Positions 51,655-60,583 of a stretch of DNA of 64,000 nt are shown here, piece by piece. The stretch's first letter is position 1; every line of letters starts with the position of its first letter. Both the position numbers and the translations under genes were made by a program. This DNA comes from Methylobacterium dankookense (GTDB taxonomy: Bacteria; Pseudomonadota; Alphaproteobacteria; Rhizobiales; Beijerinckiaceae). Location of the stretch: assembly GCF_902141855.1 (NCBI RefSeq), contig NZ_CABFVH010000009.1, positions 1 through 64,000 of the forward strand, written 5' to 3'. The notes below the pieces were generated by a model. That model did no database searches. It worked only from the letters and a program-made list of their open reading frames with translations, and had not been told where the DNA came from.

Positions 51655-52728
51655 GCGCACGCCGCTGGCCTGAAGCGGCGACAGGGCCCCCTCAGGATGC
51701 GCCTCGGCCGCAGCCGGAGATCGTGCCGCCCAGGCGCGCCGGATCGCGCGTTGCGCCGGAACCTCGACCGTCGCGCGGACGAGGGTGGACAGCAGGACGA
51801 CGATGGCGAGGGCTGCGGCGATGGCCGCGCCGGCCGGCCAGCGCGCCGCCTCGAGATGCCGGATGATCGCGAATCCGAGGATCTGGTGCAGGAGATAGAG
51901 CGGGTACGAGATCGTGCCCAGGAACACGAGCGGGGCCCGGCCGAGCCAGCGCAGCCGCCCGGTCGCGGCAGCCCAGACCGCCCCGGTGAAGGCGAGGACC
52001 AGACAGACGTAGCCGATCCGCCCCAGCCCGCCCTGATCGGCGAAGGGCCCGTGCGCCGTCAGGCCGAGGGCGGCGACGAAGGTCGCGAGGCCCAGGATCC
52101 CCAGATGCCCGGCGACGAGGCGGGACAGCAGCGCCCCGATGATGAACAGGTCGACCAGGGGCAGGTAGAGCAGGACCGCCGTGTTCACCATGTCGGTCTG
52201 CAGCCAGGAGCTGCTCAGGACGGCCGCCGCCAGCCAGATCGTGCAGGCGAGCTCCATGTTCCGCCGGAAGCACAGGCCGGCCAGGGCGTAGAAGCTCACC
52301 TCGAAGCAGAGCGTCCAGTGCGACGGATCGATCGGCGGGAGCTGAAAGATCGGGGACAGCATGGTCAGGCCGGCCAAAGCCGAGACCGGCGCCACGGCGA
52401 GGGGATTGGGGCCGCCGAGGGCCATGACCGCGAGGGTGAGGCCGCAGCAGACCAGGAAGGCGGGATACAGCCGCGCCACCCGGTTGACGATGAAATCTCC
52501 GAGCGTGGGCGTCCGCTGCAAGGTCTCCGTGATGACGAAGCCGCTGAGGATGAAGAACAGCTCCACGCCGAAATGCCCGGCGGTGAACAGAGGCACGGCA
52601 GCGTTGTGCGGCCCGACGCGGACTTCGTAGCCGAAGCCGTAATGGTGCAGCACGACCGCGAGTGCAGCCAGTCCCCTCAGGGCGTCGAGCGAGAGATTGC
52701 GCCCGGCACTACGCGGATCGGTCGTCAT
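51652..52728 (-). CDS. Acyltransferase family 3 membrane protein
   Basis: This 358-residue integral membrane protein of the OafA/NodX type transfers acyl groups to sugars or other exported molecules. It begins MTTDPRSAGRNLSLDALRGLAALAVVLHHYGFGYEV, where the His in VLHHYG is the usual catalytic position, and has HFGVELFFILSGFVI soon after. The start was set at 52728; a longer frame upstream runs through a decayed B repeat. The stop codon lies in repeat B5. Confidence 0.92.
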   Translation of the reverse strand: MTTDPRSAGRNLSLDALRGLAALAVVLHHYGFGYEVRVGPHNAAVPLFTAGHFGVELFFILSGFVITETLQRTPTLGDFIVNRVARLYPAFLVCCGLTLAVMALGGPNPLAVAPVSALAGLTMLSPIFQLPPIDPSHWTLCFEVSFYALAGLCFRRNMELACTIWLAAAVLSSSWLQTDMVNTAVLLYLPLVDLFIIGALLSRLVAGHLGILGLATFVAALGLTAHGPFADQGGLGRIGYVCLVLAFTGAVWAAATGRLRWLGRAPLVFLGTISYPLYLLHQILGFAIIRHLEAARWPAGAAIAAALAIVVLLSTLVRATVEVPAQRAIRRAWAARSPAAAEAHPEGALSPLQASGVR

Positions 52729-53083
52729 CAACGCGTGCGTCCCCGGGAGCGCTCTTACAGCCGAAGTGGAGATCGGTCCGGCGCAAGTCGAGCGCGCCGG
52801 AACGACGGTCCGGCGTCGGCCCCGACTGCGGCACAACCGGGAACCACTCCGGCTCGACATCCGCATTGCGCGGATATTTCCTTAAGGAACGGTCATCCTA
52901 TTCGACGAGGATGTCCGGAACCCCACGCCTGACCACAGGATCGGCCCCCCCGGGGCGGCGCGCTACGATCCGGAACCATCAAACAGCCGTATTTTCGCAG
53001 GCTAACGGACCTCTGACGGCGGTGCCGCGCGGGCCATCCCGTGCGGGCCGCCGCATCCCGTTCCCGCAGCGAGAAATCCCGAT
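52729..53083. other. 355-bp intergenic region
   Basis: It holds a decayed family B element at about 52750-52793 next to the acyltransferase start, and should hold divergent promoters for the acyltransferase and kdsD. No gene is seen. Confidence 0.6.
52750..52793. repeat. Family B repeat, decayed copy B6
   Basis: GGGAGCGCTCTTA, then GCCGAAGTGGAGATCGGTCCGGC, then GAGCGCGCC. The AGCGCT core and CCGAAGTGGA are kept but the stem is broken. It lies just upstream of the acyltransferase gene, so that gene has B elements on both sides. Confidence 0.7.
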
Positions 53084-54106
53084 ATGGTGGCGCGCGCAGC
53101 AGAATCCCTTCCTGAGGCCGGCCCCGGGCCGGCCGAGTCGACGGCGGATATCTGCGCGGCGGGCCTGCAGAGCGTCGAGATCGGCATGGAGGCGCTGCGG
53201 GCGCTCGGCGGCGCGCTCGACGGCCGGCTCGGGCCGGCCTTCGCGGCGGCGGTGGAGCGGCTGCTCGCCACCGAGGGACGGGTGATCGTCTGCGGCGTCG
53301 GCAAGAGCGGGCATATCGGCCGCAAGATCGCGGCGACGCTCGCCTCCACCGGCACGCCGGCCTTCTTCGTCCACCCCACCGAGGCGAGCCACGGCGACCT
53401 CGGCATGATCACGCCGCAGGACACGGTGCTGGCCCTGTCCTGGTCGGGCGAGACGGCGGAGCTCGGCGACCTCACCAACTTCTCGCGCCGCTTCTCGATC
53501 CCGCTCATCGCGATCACCGCGCGGGCGGAGAGCTCGCTGGGCCGCGCCGCGGACGTGGTGCTGGCGCTGCCGAAGGTGCGCGAATCCTGCCCGCACGACC
53601 TCGCGCCGACCTCCTCCAGCCTGATCCAGCTCGCGCTCGGCGACGCGCTCGCCGTGGCGCTCCTGCGCCAGCGCGGCTTCACCTCGTCGCGCTTCAAGAT
53701 CCTGCATCCCGGCGGCACGCTGGCCGCCCGGCTCAAGACCGTGCGCCAGCTCATGCATGCCGGCACGGCGATGCCGATCGTGCCCCGCGGCACGCCCATG
53801 TCCGAGGTGCTGGTGCGCATCGCCGAGCACCGCTTCGGCTGCGCGGGCGTGGTCGACGGGGAGGGGACGATCGTCGGCATCGTCACGGACGGCGACCTGC
53901 GCCGCCATATGGGCCCGGCGCTGCTCGGCACGCCCGTCGAGGCGGTGATGACGCCCCGCCCGATCACCATCGAGCCCGACAGCCTCGCCGGCTCCGCCCT
54001 GGAGCTGATGAACCGCAAGCGCATCACCGCGATCTTCGTGGTGGAGGCGGGCCGCCCGATCGGCCTCGTCCACGTGCACGACCTGCTCACCGCGGGCGTG
54101 GTCTGA
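53084..54106 (+). CDS. kdsD: Arabinose-5-phosphate isomerase (KdsD/KpsF/GutQ)
   Basis: The enzyme converts ribulose-5-phosphate to arabinose-5-phosphate for KDO synthesis (lipopolysaccharide). It has 340 residues: a SIS domain (GRVIVCGVGKSGHIGRKIAATLASTG, then PTEASHGDLGMI and SWSGETAEL) and two C-terminal CBS domains (about 215-340). It ends in an intrinsic terminator. Single gene, with no LPS cluster visible. Confidence 0.95.
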   Translation: MVARAAESLPEAGPGPAESTADICAAGLQSVEIGMEALRALGGALDGRLGPAFAAAVERLLATEGRVIVCGVGKSGHIGRKIAATLASTGTPAFFVHPTEASHGDLGMITPQDTVLALSWSGETAELGDLTNFSRRFSIPLIAITARAESSLGRAADVVLALPKVRESCPHDLAPTSSSLIQLALGDALAVALLRQRGFTSSRFKILHPGGTLAARLKTVRQLMHAGTAMPIVPRGTPMSEVLVRIAEHRFGCAGVVDGEGTIVGIVTDGDLRRHMGPALLGTPVEAVMTPRPITIEPDSLAGSALELMNRKRITAIFVVEAGRPIGLVHVHDLLTAGVV

Positions 54107-54240
54107 AACGGTCCGGCTCCGCCTCCGGTTTTCATCCCCGCGACGCAGGCATACCAGACCGGCGTCCGCGGCGATTGCGGCGCCCGGGGCCTCGGCTACG
54201 GTGAAGCCTCCTCCCAGGGGTGCTTCAAGCCCCTCCTCGA

Positions 54241-54270
54241 CCCGCCCGGCCCAGGCCGCGCGGGTTTTTT
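54241..54270 (+). terminator. Intrinsic terminator
   Basis: CCCGCCCGGCC pairs with GGCCGCGCGGG (one mismatch), followed by six T bases. It lies 134 bp after kdsD and before the DUF4336 gene. Confidence 0.85.
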
Positions 54271-54329
54271 CTTGGAGACTCGCCCCCTCGCGTGTCACGG
54301 GCCGCGGGACGGGCCCGGGGAGAGATCCG

Positions 54330-55067
54330 TTGCAGCCGATCACCTATCCGCCCCTCGACACCCTGAAGCCGGTGGCGCCGGACCTCTGGATCGTCGACAG
54401 CGGGCCGCTCCACGTCCTCGGCCTGCTGCCGCTGCCCGTGCGCATGTGCGTGGTGCGCCTGACCGACGGCACGGTCTGGCTGCACTCGCCGACCCGCTAC
54501 GACCCGGACCTGCACCGGGCCATCCTGCGGATCGGGCCGATCCGCCACCTCGTCGCGCCGAACGTCGCCCATTGGAGCTTCCTCGCCGCCTGGCAGCGGC
54601 ATTGCCCGGAGGCGGTGAGCTGGGCCGCGCCGAACCTGCGCCGCCGCGGCCCGGTGCGGCGCGCGGGCCTGCGCCTCGACCGCGACCTCGGCGCGGCCGC
54701 CCCGGCGGACTGGGCCGAAGATATCGCGCAGGCGGTGATGCCCGGCGGATTCGGCTTCCGCGAGGTCGCCTTCTTCCACCGGGCCTCGCGCAGCCTGATC
54801 CTGACCGACCTCGTGGTGAACCTGGAGCCGGAGCGCCTGCCGTGGCCGATGCGGCTCCCGGCGCGGCTCGCCGGCATCACCGCCCCGGACGGGCGGGCCC
54901 CCGCCTATCTCCGCCTCGTCGTGCGCCTGCGCCGGGCGGAGGCCGCGCGGGCCGCCGCGACCCTGCTGGCGCTGGAGCCGGAGCGGGTGCTCTTCGCCCA
55001 CGGCGCGTGGTTCGCCCGCGACGGGGCGGCGGCGCTGCGGCGCTCCTGGCGCTGGCTCGGAGTCTGA
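54330..55067 (+). CDS. DUF4336-family protein (metallo-hydrolase-like)
   Basis: The protein has 245 residues. It contains DLWIVDSGPLHVLGLLPLPVRMCVVRL and LVAPNVAHWSFLAAW, as in DUF4336 proteins, which resemble degenerate metallo-beta-lactamases; the full HxHxDH motif is missing. The start is TTG at 54330, with GGGGAGAG upstream; a longer frame would pass through the preceding terminator. The function is unknown. Confidence 0.82.
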   Translation: MQPITYPPLDTLKPVAPDLWIVDSGPLHVLGLLPLPVRMCVVRLTDGTVWLHSPTRYDPDLHRAILRIGPIRHLVAPNVAHWSFLAAWQRHCPEAVSWAAPNLRRRGPVRRAGLRLDRDLGAAAPADWAEDIAQAVMPGGFGFREVAFFHRASRSLILTDLVVNLEPERLPWPMRLPARLAGITAPDGRAPAYLRLVVRLRRAEAARAAATLLALEPERVLFAHGAWFARDGAAALRRSWRWLGV

Positions 55068-55195
55068 GGGGCGCAGGCCCCGGGCGGCGCGGGCCGGTGC
55101 CGCAGGGGCTTGAGCGGAACGGAACACGCGCGACGGCGTCGTTTCGGGATAGGATCGGCGCATCCCGCCCCGAGCCCCTTCCTCCGAGGCCGCCC

Positions 55196-55549
55196 ATGCC
55201 CTGGCTCCGTCCGCTCCCCTGCCTCCTCGCCGCCGGCCTGCTCGCCGCGGCCGCCGCGCCGGCGAGCGCGCAGATCGCCACCTCGCAGCCGGACCTGAAC
55301 AGCTGGAACCATTCCTTCCAGCAGCAGAGCACCCTGCGCTCGCTGCAGCAGCAGAACACCTCGGAGCTGAACACCCTGCGCATGCAGAGCCAGCGCAACG
55401 TCCAGTACCGCCCGGCCGACATCTATGCCGGCCCGGTGCTCGGCCGCCGCGGCGGCTTCAGCCAGGGCGGCCCGCGCCACCAGGGCGTGCGCGCCGGCCG
55501 GACCCGGCTCGACCGCTCGATCGATACCGGCATCTGCGTCGGCTGCTGA
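55196..55549 (+). CDS. Small secreted Gln/Ser-rich protein
   Basis: The protein has 117 residues with a signal peptide (MPWLRPLPCLLAAGLLAAAA, cleavage after ASAQ). The mature part has Gln-rich SFQQQSTLRSLQQQNTSELN, then a Gly/Arg-rich end with a final GICVGC that may form a disulfide. Function unknown. Confidence 0.78.
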   Translation: MPWLRPLPCLLAAGLLAAAAAPASAQIATSQPDLNSWNHSFQQQSTLRSLQQQNTSELNTLRMQSQRNVQYRPADIYAGPVLGRRGGFSQGGPRHQGVRAGRTRLDRSIDTGICVGC

Positions 55550-55730
55550 GATCCGGTCGCGTCCGTCCGGAAGCGCGAATAAATCCCCACCCCACGGACG
55601 CCTGACCTGAACTTTGTTCAAGTTATTTGAATAAAATACAAAATAAGCACCGCCTTTACCCAATTTGGTGGATTGTACTCGACCTGAAACAGATATTCTT
55701 TGCGACTGTGCTTCCTGAGGAGTGCGTCGC

Positions 55731-55931
55731 ATGTCCCGGCTCGGTCTGTTCCTCCTGGCCTTCGCCCTGGCCACGGCCGCCTTCTGGTTCACCATGCTGA
55801 CCGACCCGCCCCGCTCCGAAGCGGGCAGCCGGGCCGGGCCGCCCGCCTCCGGCCCGGCCTGGACGCCCCCGGTCCGGGAGCGGTTCGTGCCCGAGGAGCT
55901 GTGCGGGCGATTCGGCGCGTGCCCACGCTGA
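55731..55931 (+). CDS. Small membrane-anchored hypothetical protein
   Basis: The protein has 66 residues with one N-terminal hydrophobic segment (LGLFLLAFALATAAFWFTML) followed by a Pro-rich periplasmic stretch ending LCGRFGACPR. GAGGAG precedes the ATG at good distance. It is preceded by a 100-bp AT-rich stretch (55600-55700) that should carry its promoter. Confidence 0.7.
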   Translation: MSRLGLFLLAFALATAAFWFTMLTDPPRSEAGSRAGPPASGPAWTPPVRERFVPEELCGRFGACPR

Positions 55932-56275
55932 GCGCACCGGATCCCGCCACGGGTGCCCCGGCGAAGGCCGGGGCGACCCCGGCGGCCCTCGCCGCGGACA
56001 GGGCCGCCCTCCTGACCGAACTCGACCTCTATCTCGCGGAGGGCGACCGCCTGATCCGGCAGGCGGAGATGCTCCGCGGCGCGATGGAGCGGGCCGAGGC
56101 GCCCGAGGGCCACCGACTCCTCGCCACGCAGGTCCTCCTCGCCCTGGACCGGCTGCAGCTCGGCATGCGGCGCCACCGCGCCGCCCTGGAGGCGGCCTCC
56201 GAGCCCGTCCCCGCGGCCGCGGGCCGCCGCCCCTGGCAGGGCTGGTTCGGCCCCCCAGCACGCGGCAGCATCTGA
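55919..56275 (+). CDS. Hypothetical helical protein overlapping the preceding gene
   Basis: The protein has 118 residues from GTG at 55919, which overlaps the previous stop by 13 bp. It is Ala/Leu/Arg-rich with a helical core (LTELDLYLAEGDRLIRQAEM, QVLLALDRLQLGMRRHRAAL) and ends GWFGPPARGSI. The ribosome site is weak, so the start is uncertain. A CCCCGGCGAAGGCCGGGG hairpin near its start is like the pspA-side tandem unit. Confidence 0.6.
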   Translation: MPTLSAPDPATGAPAKAGATPAALAADRAALLTELDLYLAEGDRLIRQAEMLRGAMERAEAPEGHRLLATQVLLALDRLQLGMRRHRAALEAASEPVPAAAGRRPWQGWFGPPARGSI

Positions 56276-56350
56276 GACCGCGTCCGGTTGATCGGACCGG
56301 ACGCGGTCTCGGCCAAGCCCGCGCGGCGCTCGAGCGAAGGCGACATCCGC

Positions 56351-56460
56351 CATCCCGAAGGGATCATCCCTTTGGCGGGTTCGAGGCGCGGAGCCCTGGA
56401 AATGCCCGTCAGGGCTTCGCCCCGACAACCCACCAAAGGGATGATCCCTTTGGAATCCCG
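56351..56460. repeat. Family C repeat, copy C4
   Basis: Hairpins AAGGGAT-C-ATCCCTT, a decayed GGCGCGGAGCC, CAGGGC/GGGC-TTC-GCCC and CAAAGGGAT-G-ATCCCTTTG, with GATTCC/GGAATC-like ends. It lies between the convergent ends of the gene at 55919 and the permease at 56461. Confidence 0.9.
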
Positions 56461-57813
56461 TCAATGGGCCGCGCCCGTGACGACGAACTTGATCAGGAAC
56501 AGGGCGGCGATCACCCAGACCACGGGCTTCACCATGCGCGCCCGGCCGGTGAGGAGCTTCAGCGCCGCGTAGGTGAGGAAGCCGAAGGAGATCCCGGTGG
56601 CGATCGAGTAGGTGAAGGGCATGAGCAGCGCCGTGACGCAGGCCGGCACCACCTCGGTGAGGTCGTCCCAGTCGAGCCCGACCAGCTCGTGCAGCATCAG
56701 GCAGGCGACGTAGAACAGGGCTGGCGCCGTGGCATAGGCCGGCACCGAGCCGGCGAGCGGCGCGAAGAACAGGCAGGCGAGGAACAGCACGGCCACCGTC
56801 ACGGCGGTGAGCCCGGTGCGCCCGCCCTCCTCGACGCCGGAGGCGCTCTCCAGATAGGCCGTGGTGCTCGACGTGCCGAGGAGCGAGCCCGCGAAGATCG
56901 CCGCGGAATCGGCCATCAGCGCCCGGTCGAGACCCCGGCCTCCGCCCGTCCGCTCCGGCGCGAGGAGCCCGGCCCGGCTCGCCACGCCCATCAGCGTGCC
57001 GGTGGCGTCGAAGAGCTCGACCAGGAACAGCACCAGCACGACGTTGAGGAGCCCGGCCGAGAGCGCGCCCGTGACGTCGAGGGCGAGGAAGGTCGGCGCG
57101 ATCGAGGGGGGCATTGAGACGAGGCCGCCGAAGGCGTTGCCGGCCACGACGAAGCTCAGGGCCGTGATCGCCAGGATCGACAGGAGCAGCGCGCCCGTCA
57201 CCTTCCGCACCGAGAGCACGGCCACCATCAGGAAGCCCAGCACCGCCAGCACCGTGCTCGGCTTGTGCAGGTCGCCGAGGGTGACCAGCGTCGCCGGGCT
57301 CGCCGCCACGATGCCGGCGCTCTTCAGGGCGATGATCGCCAGGAACAGGCCGATGCCCACCGTGATGGCGATGCGCATGGAGCGCGGGATGCCGTCCACG
57401 ATGATCCGCCGCAGGCCGGTCAGCGTCACGGCGAGGAAGCAGAGGCCGGAGATGAACACGGCCCCGAGCGCCGCCTGCCAGGTGAAGCCCATCCCCAGCA
57501 CGACCACGTAGGCGAAATAGGCGTTGAGGCCCATGCCGGGGGCCATCGCCACCGGCCAGTTGGCGAGGAGCCCCATCACCAGGGAGCCGAGCGCCGCGGC
57601 GAGGCAGGTCGCCACGAAGACCGCGCCCCGGTCCATGCCGGCATCGGCCAGGATGCTCGGATTGATGAAGACGATGTAGGCCATCGTCAGGAAGGTGGTC
57701 AGCCCGGCGAGCAGTTCGGTGCGCACGGTGGTCCCGTGCTCCGAGAGCCTGAACAGGCGCTCCAGCGCCGCCCGGCCGCGCGACGGCGGCCTCGTGTCCC
57801 GGATCGCGTCCAT
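56461..57813 (-). CDS. NCS2-family purine permease (AzgA/PbuG-like)
   Basis: This 450-residue inner-membrane protein has about 12 helices. Signatures include GLTTFLTMAYIVFINP at residues 38-53, MAPGMGLNAYFAY, and GTSSTTAYLESASGVEEGGRTG, all typical of AzgA-type guanine/hypoxanthine/adenine transporters. It lies next to uricase and the ureidoimidazoline enzyme gene, so purine import and breakdown are coded together. Confidence 0.93.
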   Translation of the reverse strand: MDAIRDTRPPSRGRAALERLFRLSEHGTTVRTELLAGLTTFLTMAYIVFINPSILADAGMDRGAVFVATCLAAALGSLVMGLLANWPVAMAPGMGLNAYFAYVVVLGMGFTWQAALGAVFISGLCFLAVTLTGLRRIIVDGIPRSMRIAITVGIGLFLAIIALKSAGIVAASPATLVTLGDLHKPSTVLAVLGFLMVAVLSVRKVTGALLLSILAITALSFVVAGNAFGGLVSMPPSIAPTFLALDVTGALSAGLLNVVLVLFLVELFDATGTLMGVASRAGLLAPERTGGGRGLDRALMADSAAIFAGSLLGTSSTTAYLESASGVEEGGRTGLTAVTVAVLFLACLFFAPLAGSVPAYATAPALFYVACLMLHELVGLDWDDLTEVVPACVTALLMPFTYSIATGISFGFLTYAALKLLTGRARMVKPVVWVIAALFLIKFVVTGAAH

Positions 57814-57936
57814 GCCCGCCTCAATCGCCTCCTCGTACTGAAACCGTTCGACCGCTTCGGTCCGCGACGGGCCTCTCCTCCCCGCAAGAGGGAGGGGACG
57901 CCTCCGATGACCCGTCCGATCAACGGGACATCGCGA

Positions 57937-58776
57937 TCAGCCGCGGCCGATCGTGGCCTCGATCTGCCCGTGCGGCTCGTCGGTGGGCAGGAACACGGTG
58001 CCCGGATTCTCCAGGCCGAAGGGGGCGAGGTCGATCGGGATGTAATGCTTGTTCGGCATGGCGAAGGCGATCTCGGCGATCTCCGGGACCGCGGCGAGGG
58101 CCGCCTCGCCCATGCGGTACATCGAATCCTGCACCCCGTGCGAGTAGGTGGAGCCGAACACGGCGAGCAGGGTCTCCAGCACGGCGGCGTTGGCGGCGGC
58201 GTAGTCGGCGGGGACGCCGCGCCAGGTCCAGGTCGCGTCCATGCTGGTGGCCGCGATGCGGTCGTCGGTGTCGGGCAGCGTGCGGTAGGCGTCGTCGAAG
58301 AAGCCGCTCCAGCCGGATTGCGTGGTCTTCATCAGGGTGAAGCCGCGCAGGCCCGAGCGCAGCACGGATCCCGCCCGGCGCGCCGTCAGCCCGACATGGC
58401 CGAACCCGTTGCCGTCGAGGGTGAAGGTGTGGCCGTGGGGCGCCCCGCCGATGGCGGCGCGCAGCCAGCGCGTCTCGCAGGCATCGACCGTGACCGTCTC
58501 GACCTGGGGATAGGCCTCGAGGAAGAGCGCGGCCACCGCCTGCACGAAGGCCTCCGCGCCGAGGCCGGGATTTCGCGCCGCCACCACGTTGACGATGTTC
58601 CTCATCGTGTCGGTGGCGATGCAGGCCCGGTTGTCGGCCGCCGTCCAGGCGGCGTCGAAGCCCCCCGTCAGCATGACGCTCAAGGTCAGCTCGCGCGGAA
58701 TGTGGTGGTCGCCGTCGCGGGCGAGGCGCATCACGCGCACCTGGCCCTTGCCATAGGTTGCGGAGGTCAGCGGCAT
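57937..58776 (-). CDS. Urate oxidase (uricase)
   Basis: The enzyme oxidises urate to 5-hydroxyisourate. It has 279 residues with the twin T-fold domains. Motifs include TYGKGQVRVMRL near the start, LRGFTLMKTTQSGWSGF, and the C-terminal NKHYIPIDLAPFGLENPGTVF and PTDEPHGQIEATI. It is divergent from the next enzyme gene across 310 bp that hold a strong inverted repeat. Its product is the substrate of the neighbouring fused enzyme. Confidence 0.95.
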   Translation of the reverse strand: MPLTSATYGKGQVRVMRLARDGDHHIPRELTLSVMLTGGFDAAWTAADNRACIATDTMRNIVNVVAARNPGLGAEAFVQAVAALFLEAYPQVETVTVDACETRWLRAAIGGAPHGHTFTLDGNGFGHVGLTARRAGSVLRSGLRGFTLMKTTQSGWSGFFDDAYRTLPDTDDRIAATSMDATWTWRGVPADYAAANAAVLETLLAVFGSTYSHGVQDSMYRMGEAALAAVPEIAEIAFAMPNKHYIPIDLAPFGLENPGTVFLPTDEPHGQIEATIGRG

Positions 58777-59086
58777 GGGGGCTCCGGCGGTCTCGATGGG
58801 CTTAGTGCACCTCACAAAACTCCCGTTCGCTGGGAGTCCTCTCTCTGGCCGCGACGGCGCAGCGGGAGTTTTGTGAGAGACACGTGGTCGGCATTCCCCG
58901 GCGGCGGCCTTCGCCCCCGCCGGACGGTCGCGGGCAGGATGCCGGAATCGGGCCACGAATGCAGCGCCGGCGCGATCGCCGGAGAGAAACCCCGAGACTT
59001 GGCGGCGGGCGCCGGGCGCCGCAGGATGCGGGCCCAAGGACCGGACCGGCTTGTCCGAGGGCGATCCGCGAGAGGGCGAGACAGCG
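58777..59086. other. Divergent promoter region of uricase and OHCU/HIU genes
   Basis: 310 bp without a gene. It holds the inverted repeat at 58811-58877 next to uricase. The remainder is GC-rich; I see no other clear signal. Confidence 0.6.
58811..58877. repeat. 15-bp perfect inverted repeat upstream of uricase
   Basis: CTCACAAAACTCCCG (58811-58825) and CGGGAGTTTTGTGAG (58863-58877) surround 37 bases. It lies 35 bp upstream of the uricase start. It could be an mRNA leader hairpin, a regulator site or the ends of a small non-autonomous element. Confidence 0.85.
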
Positions 59087-59980
59087 ATGACGGCCGCGAC
59101 CCACCGGCTCACCGACCTCAACGCGATGCCGGAGGCGGATTTCGTCGCGGCGCTGGGCGCCGTGTTCGAGCACGCCCCCTGGGTGGCGGCGGGGGCGGCC
59201 GCGCGCCGGCCCTTCGCGACGGTGCAGGCGCTGGCCGCCGCGATGCGGGCGAGCGTGGAGGCGGCGCCCGAGGCGGACCGCCACGCCCTCCTCGCCGGCC
59301 ATCCGGAGCTCGCCGGCGCCGCGGCGCGGGCGGGTGCGATGGCGCCGGCCTCCGTCGCGGAGCAGGCGGCGGCCGGCCTCGGCCGGCTGTCGGAGGCCGA
59401 GCATGCCCGCTTCGCCGCCCTCAACGCCGCCTACCGGGCACGTTTCGGCCTGCCCTTCATCCTCTGCGTCCGGCGCCACGGCCGCGCCTCGATCCTGCGC
59501 AGCTTCGAGGCGCGCCTCGCCGCCGACCCGGAGAGCGAGCGCCGCACGGCGCTGGAGGAGGTCTTCCGCATCGCCGCGCTCCGCCTCGCCGGGCTGGTCA
59601 CGGGGGAGGGGCCCCTGGCGGTGGCGGGCCGGATCTCGACCCATGTGCTCGACACGGTGCGGGGCGCGCCCGCCGCCGGCGTCGCGGTGGAGCTGCACGA
59701 GGTGGTCTCGGCGACGGAGACGGTGCCGGTGGCGCGCGCCGAGACCAATGCCGCCGGGCGCACCGACGCGCCCCTGATCGGCGGCCGCCCGGTGCCGGTG
59801 GCGACCTACGAGCTGCGCTTCGCCCTCGGCGACTACCACCGCCGCCTCGGCCTCGCGCTGCCCGAGCCGCCCTTCCTCGACGTGGTGCCCCTGCGCTTCG
59901 GCGTGGCCGATCCGGAGGGGCACTACCACGTGCCCCTCGTGGCGACGCCCTGGAGCTACCAGACCTATCGCGGCAGTTGA
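59087..59980 (+). CDS. Fused OHCU decarboxylase / 5-hydroxyisourate hydrolase
   Basis: The protein has 297 residues. Residues 1-165 are 2-oxo-4-hydroxy-4-carboxy-5-ureidoimidazoline decarboxylase (LTDLNAMPEADFVAALGAVFEHAPW; HPELAG; FILCVRRHGRASIL). Residues 185-297 are the transthyretin-like 5-hydroxyisourate hydrolase (ISTHVLDTVRGAPAAGVAVEL and the C-terminal YRGS). Together they turn 5-hydroxyisourate into S-allantoin after uricase. The order UraD-UraH in one chain gives a bifunctional enzyme. The start at MTAATHRL follows GAGGGCGAG. Confidence 0.95.
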   Translation: MTAATHRLTDLNAMPEADFVAALGAVFEHAPWVAAGAAARRPFATVQALAAAMRASVEAAPEADRHALLAGHPELAGAAARAGAMAPASVAEQAAAGLGRLSEAEHARFAALNAAYRARFGLPFILCVRRHGRASILRSFEARLAADPESERRTALEEVFRIAALRLAGLVTGEGPLAVAGRISTHVLDTVRGAPAAGVAVELHEVVSATETVPVARAETNAAGRTDAPLIGGRPVPVATYELRFALGDYHRRLGLALPEPPFLDVVPLRFGVADPEGHYHVPLVATPWSYQTYRGS

Positions 59981-60331
59981 GGCGGCACGGCGCGGACGCG
60001 CGCGCAGAGGGCCTTCCGGTCCCGACGGCCTTCGTGGCCGTCGCAAGCGCGACTGCGCGCCGCCGCCCATGCGGCGGATCGCCCGCGATGCCCCGGCATC
60101 GCGGGCAACCCAGAGGGCCGTTCACCGCCGAATCCGCCTGAACGGACGTTCAGGGTTGCCAAGCTTGGCCATATGGGCCAGCCTGCTGCGTAGTTCCTAC
60201 GCGGCTGGAGCCGGGCCCGATCACCCTGGATCGGGACACGCCTCCGAGCCCCCGTCCCGACGCGCTCCCCATCCCCGAACCGGCCACCGCGCCGGCTTCG
60301 ACGAGCGCACCGACCCCAACCCGGAGGTGCC
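59981..60331. other. 351-bp hairpin-rich intergenic region
   Basis: No gene is seen. It has several hairpins: ACGGCC-TTCGT-GGCCGT (about 60030), GCCCGCGATGCC-CC-GGCATCGCGGGC-type perfect arms at 60081-60106, and the palindrome CCTGAACG-GA-CGTTCAGG at 60137-60154. The last could be an operator for the small genes downstream. Confidence 0.6.
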
Positions 60332-60583
60332 ATGCTGGTCAACCACGCACGCCGCCTGCTCAGGCGCGCCGCAGAGGCCGCCGATCTCCAGATCTCGATC
60401 CGGCAGAAGCCCGACCTGTCCTGGCCGAGCGACCACAGCCGGCTGGTGGCCCTCGAGAGCCGCGGCGACCTTCTCCGGATCGACCTCCGGGACGGTCGCG
60501 GCACCGACAAGGCCTGCGCGACCTGGCAGATCACGGATCGCGGCCTCGCCAACCTCCAGCACCTGTCGGGCAGCGCGGTCTGA
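60332..60583 (+). CDS. Small hypothetical protein (83 residues)
   Basis: It begins MLVNHARRLLRRAAEAADLQ and then has ISIRQKPDLSWPSDHSRLVALE and a predicted beta-rich part ending GLANLQHLSGSAV. CGGAGG precedes the ATG. Its stop overlaps the start of the next short gene (TGATG). No family recognised. Confidence 0.7.
   Translation: MLVNHARRLLRRAAEAADLQISIRQKPDLSWPSDHSRLVALESRGDLLRIDLRDGRGTDKACATWQITDRGLANLQHLSGSAV

Noticed and set aside
52729-52866. N-terminal extension of the acyltransferase by 46 residues
   Set aside because: The extra codons lie in a decayed B repeat and have no homology to the family; the protein begins normally at 52728.
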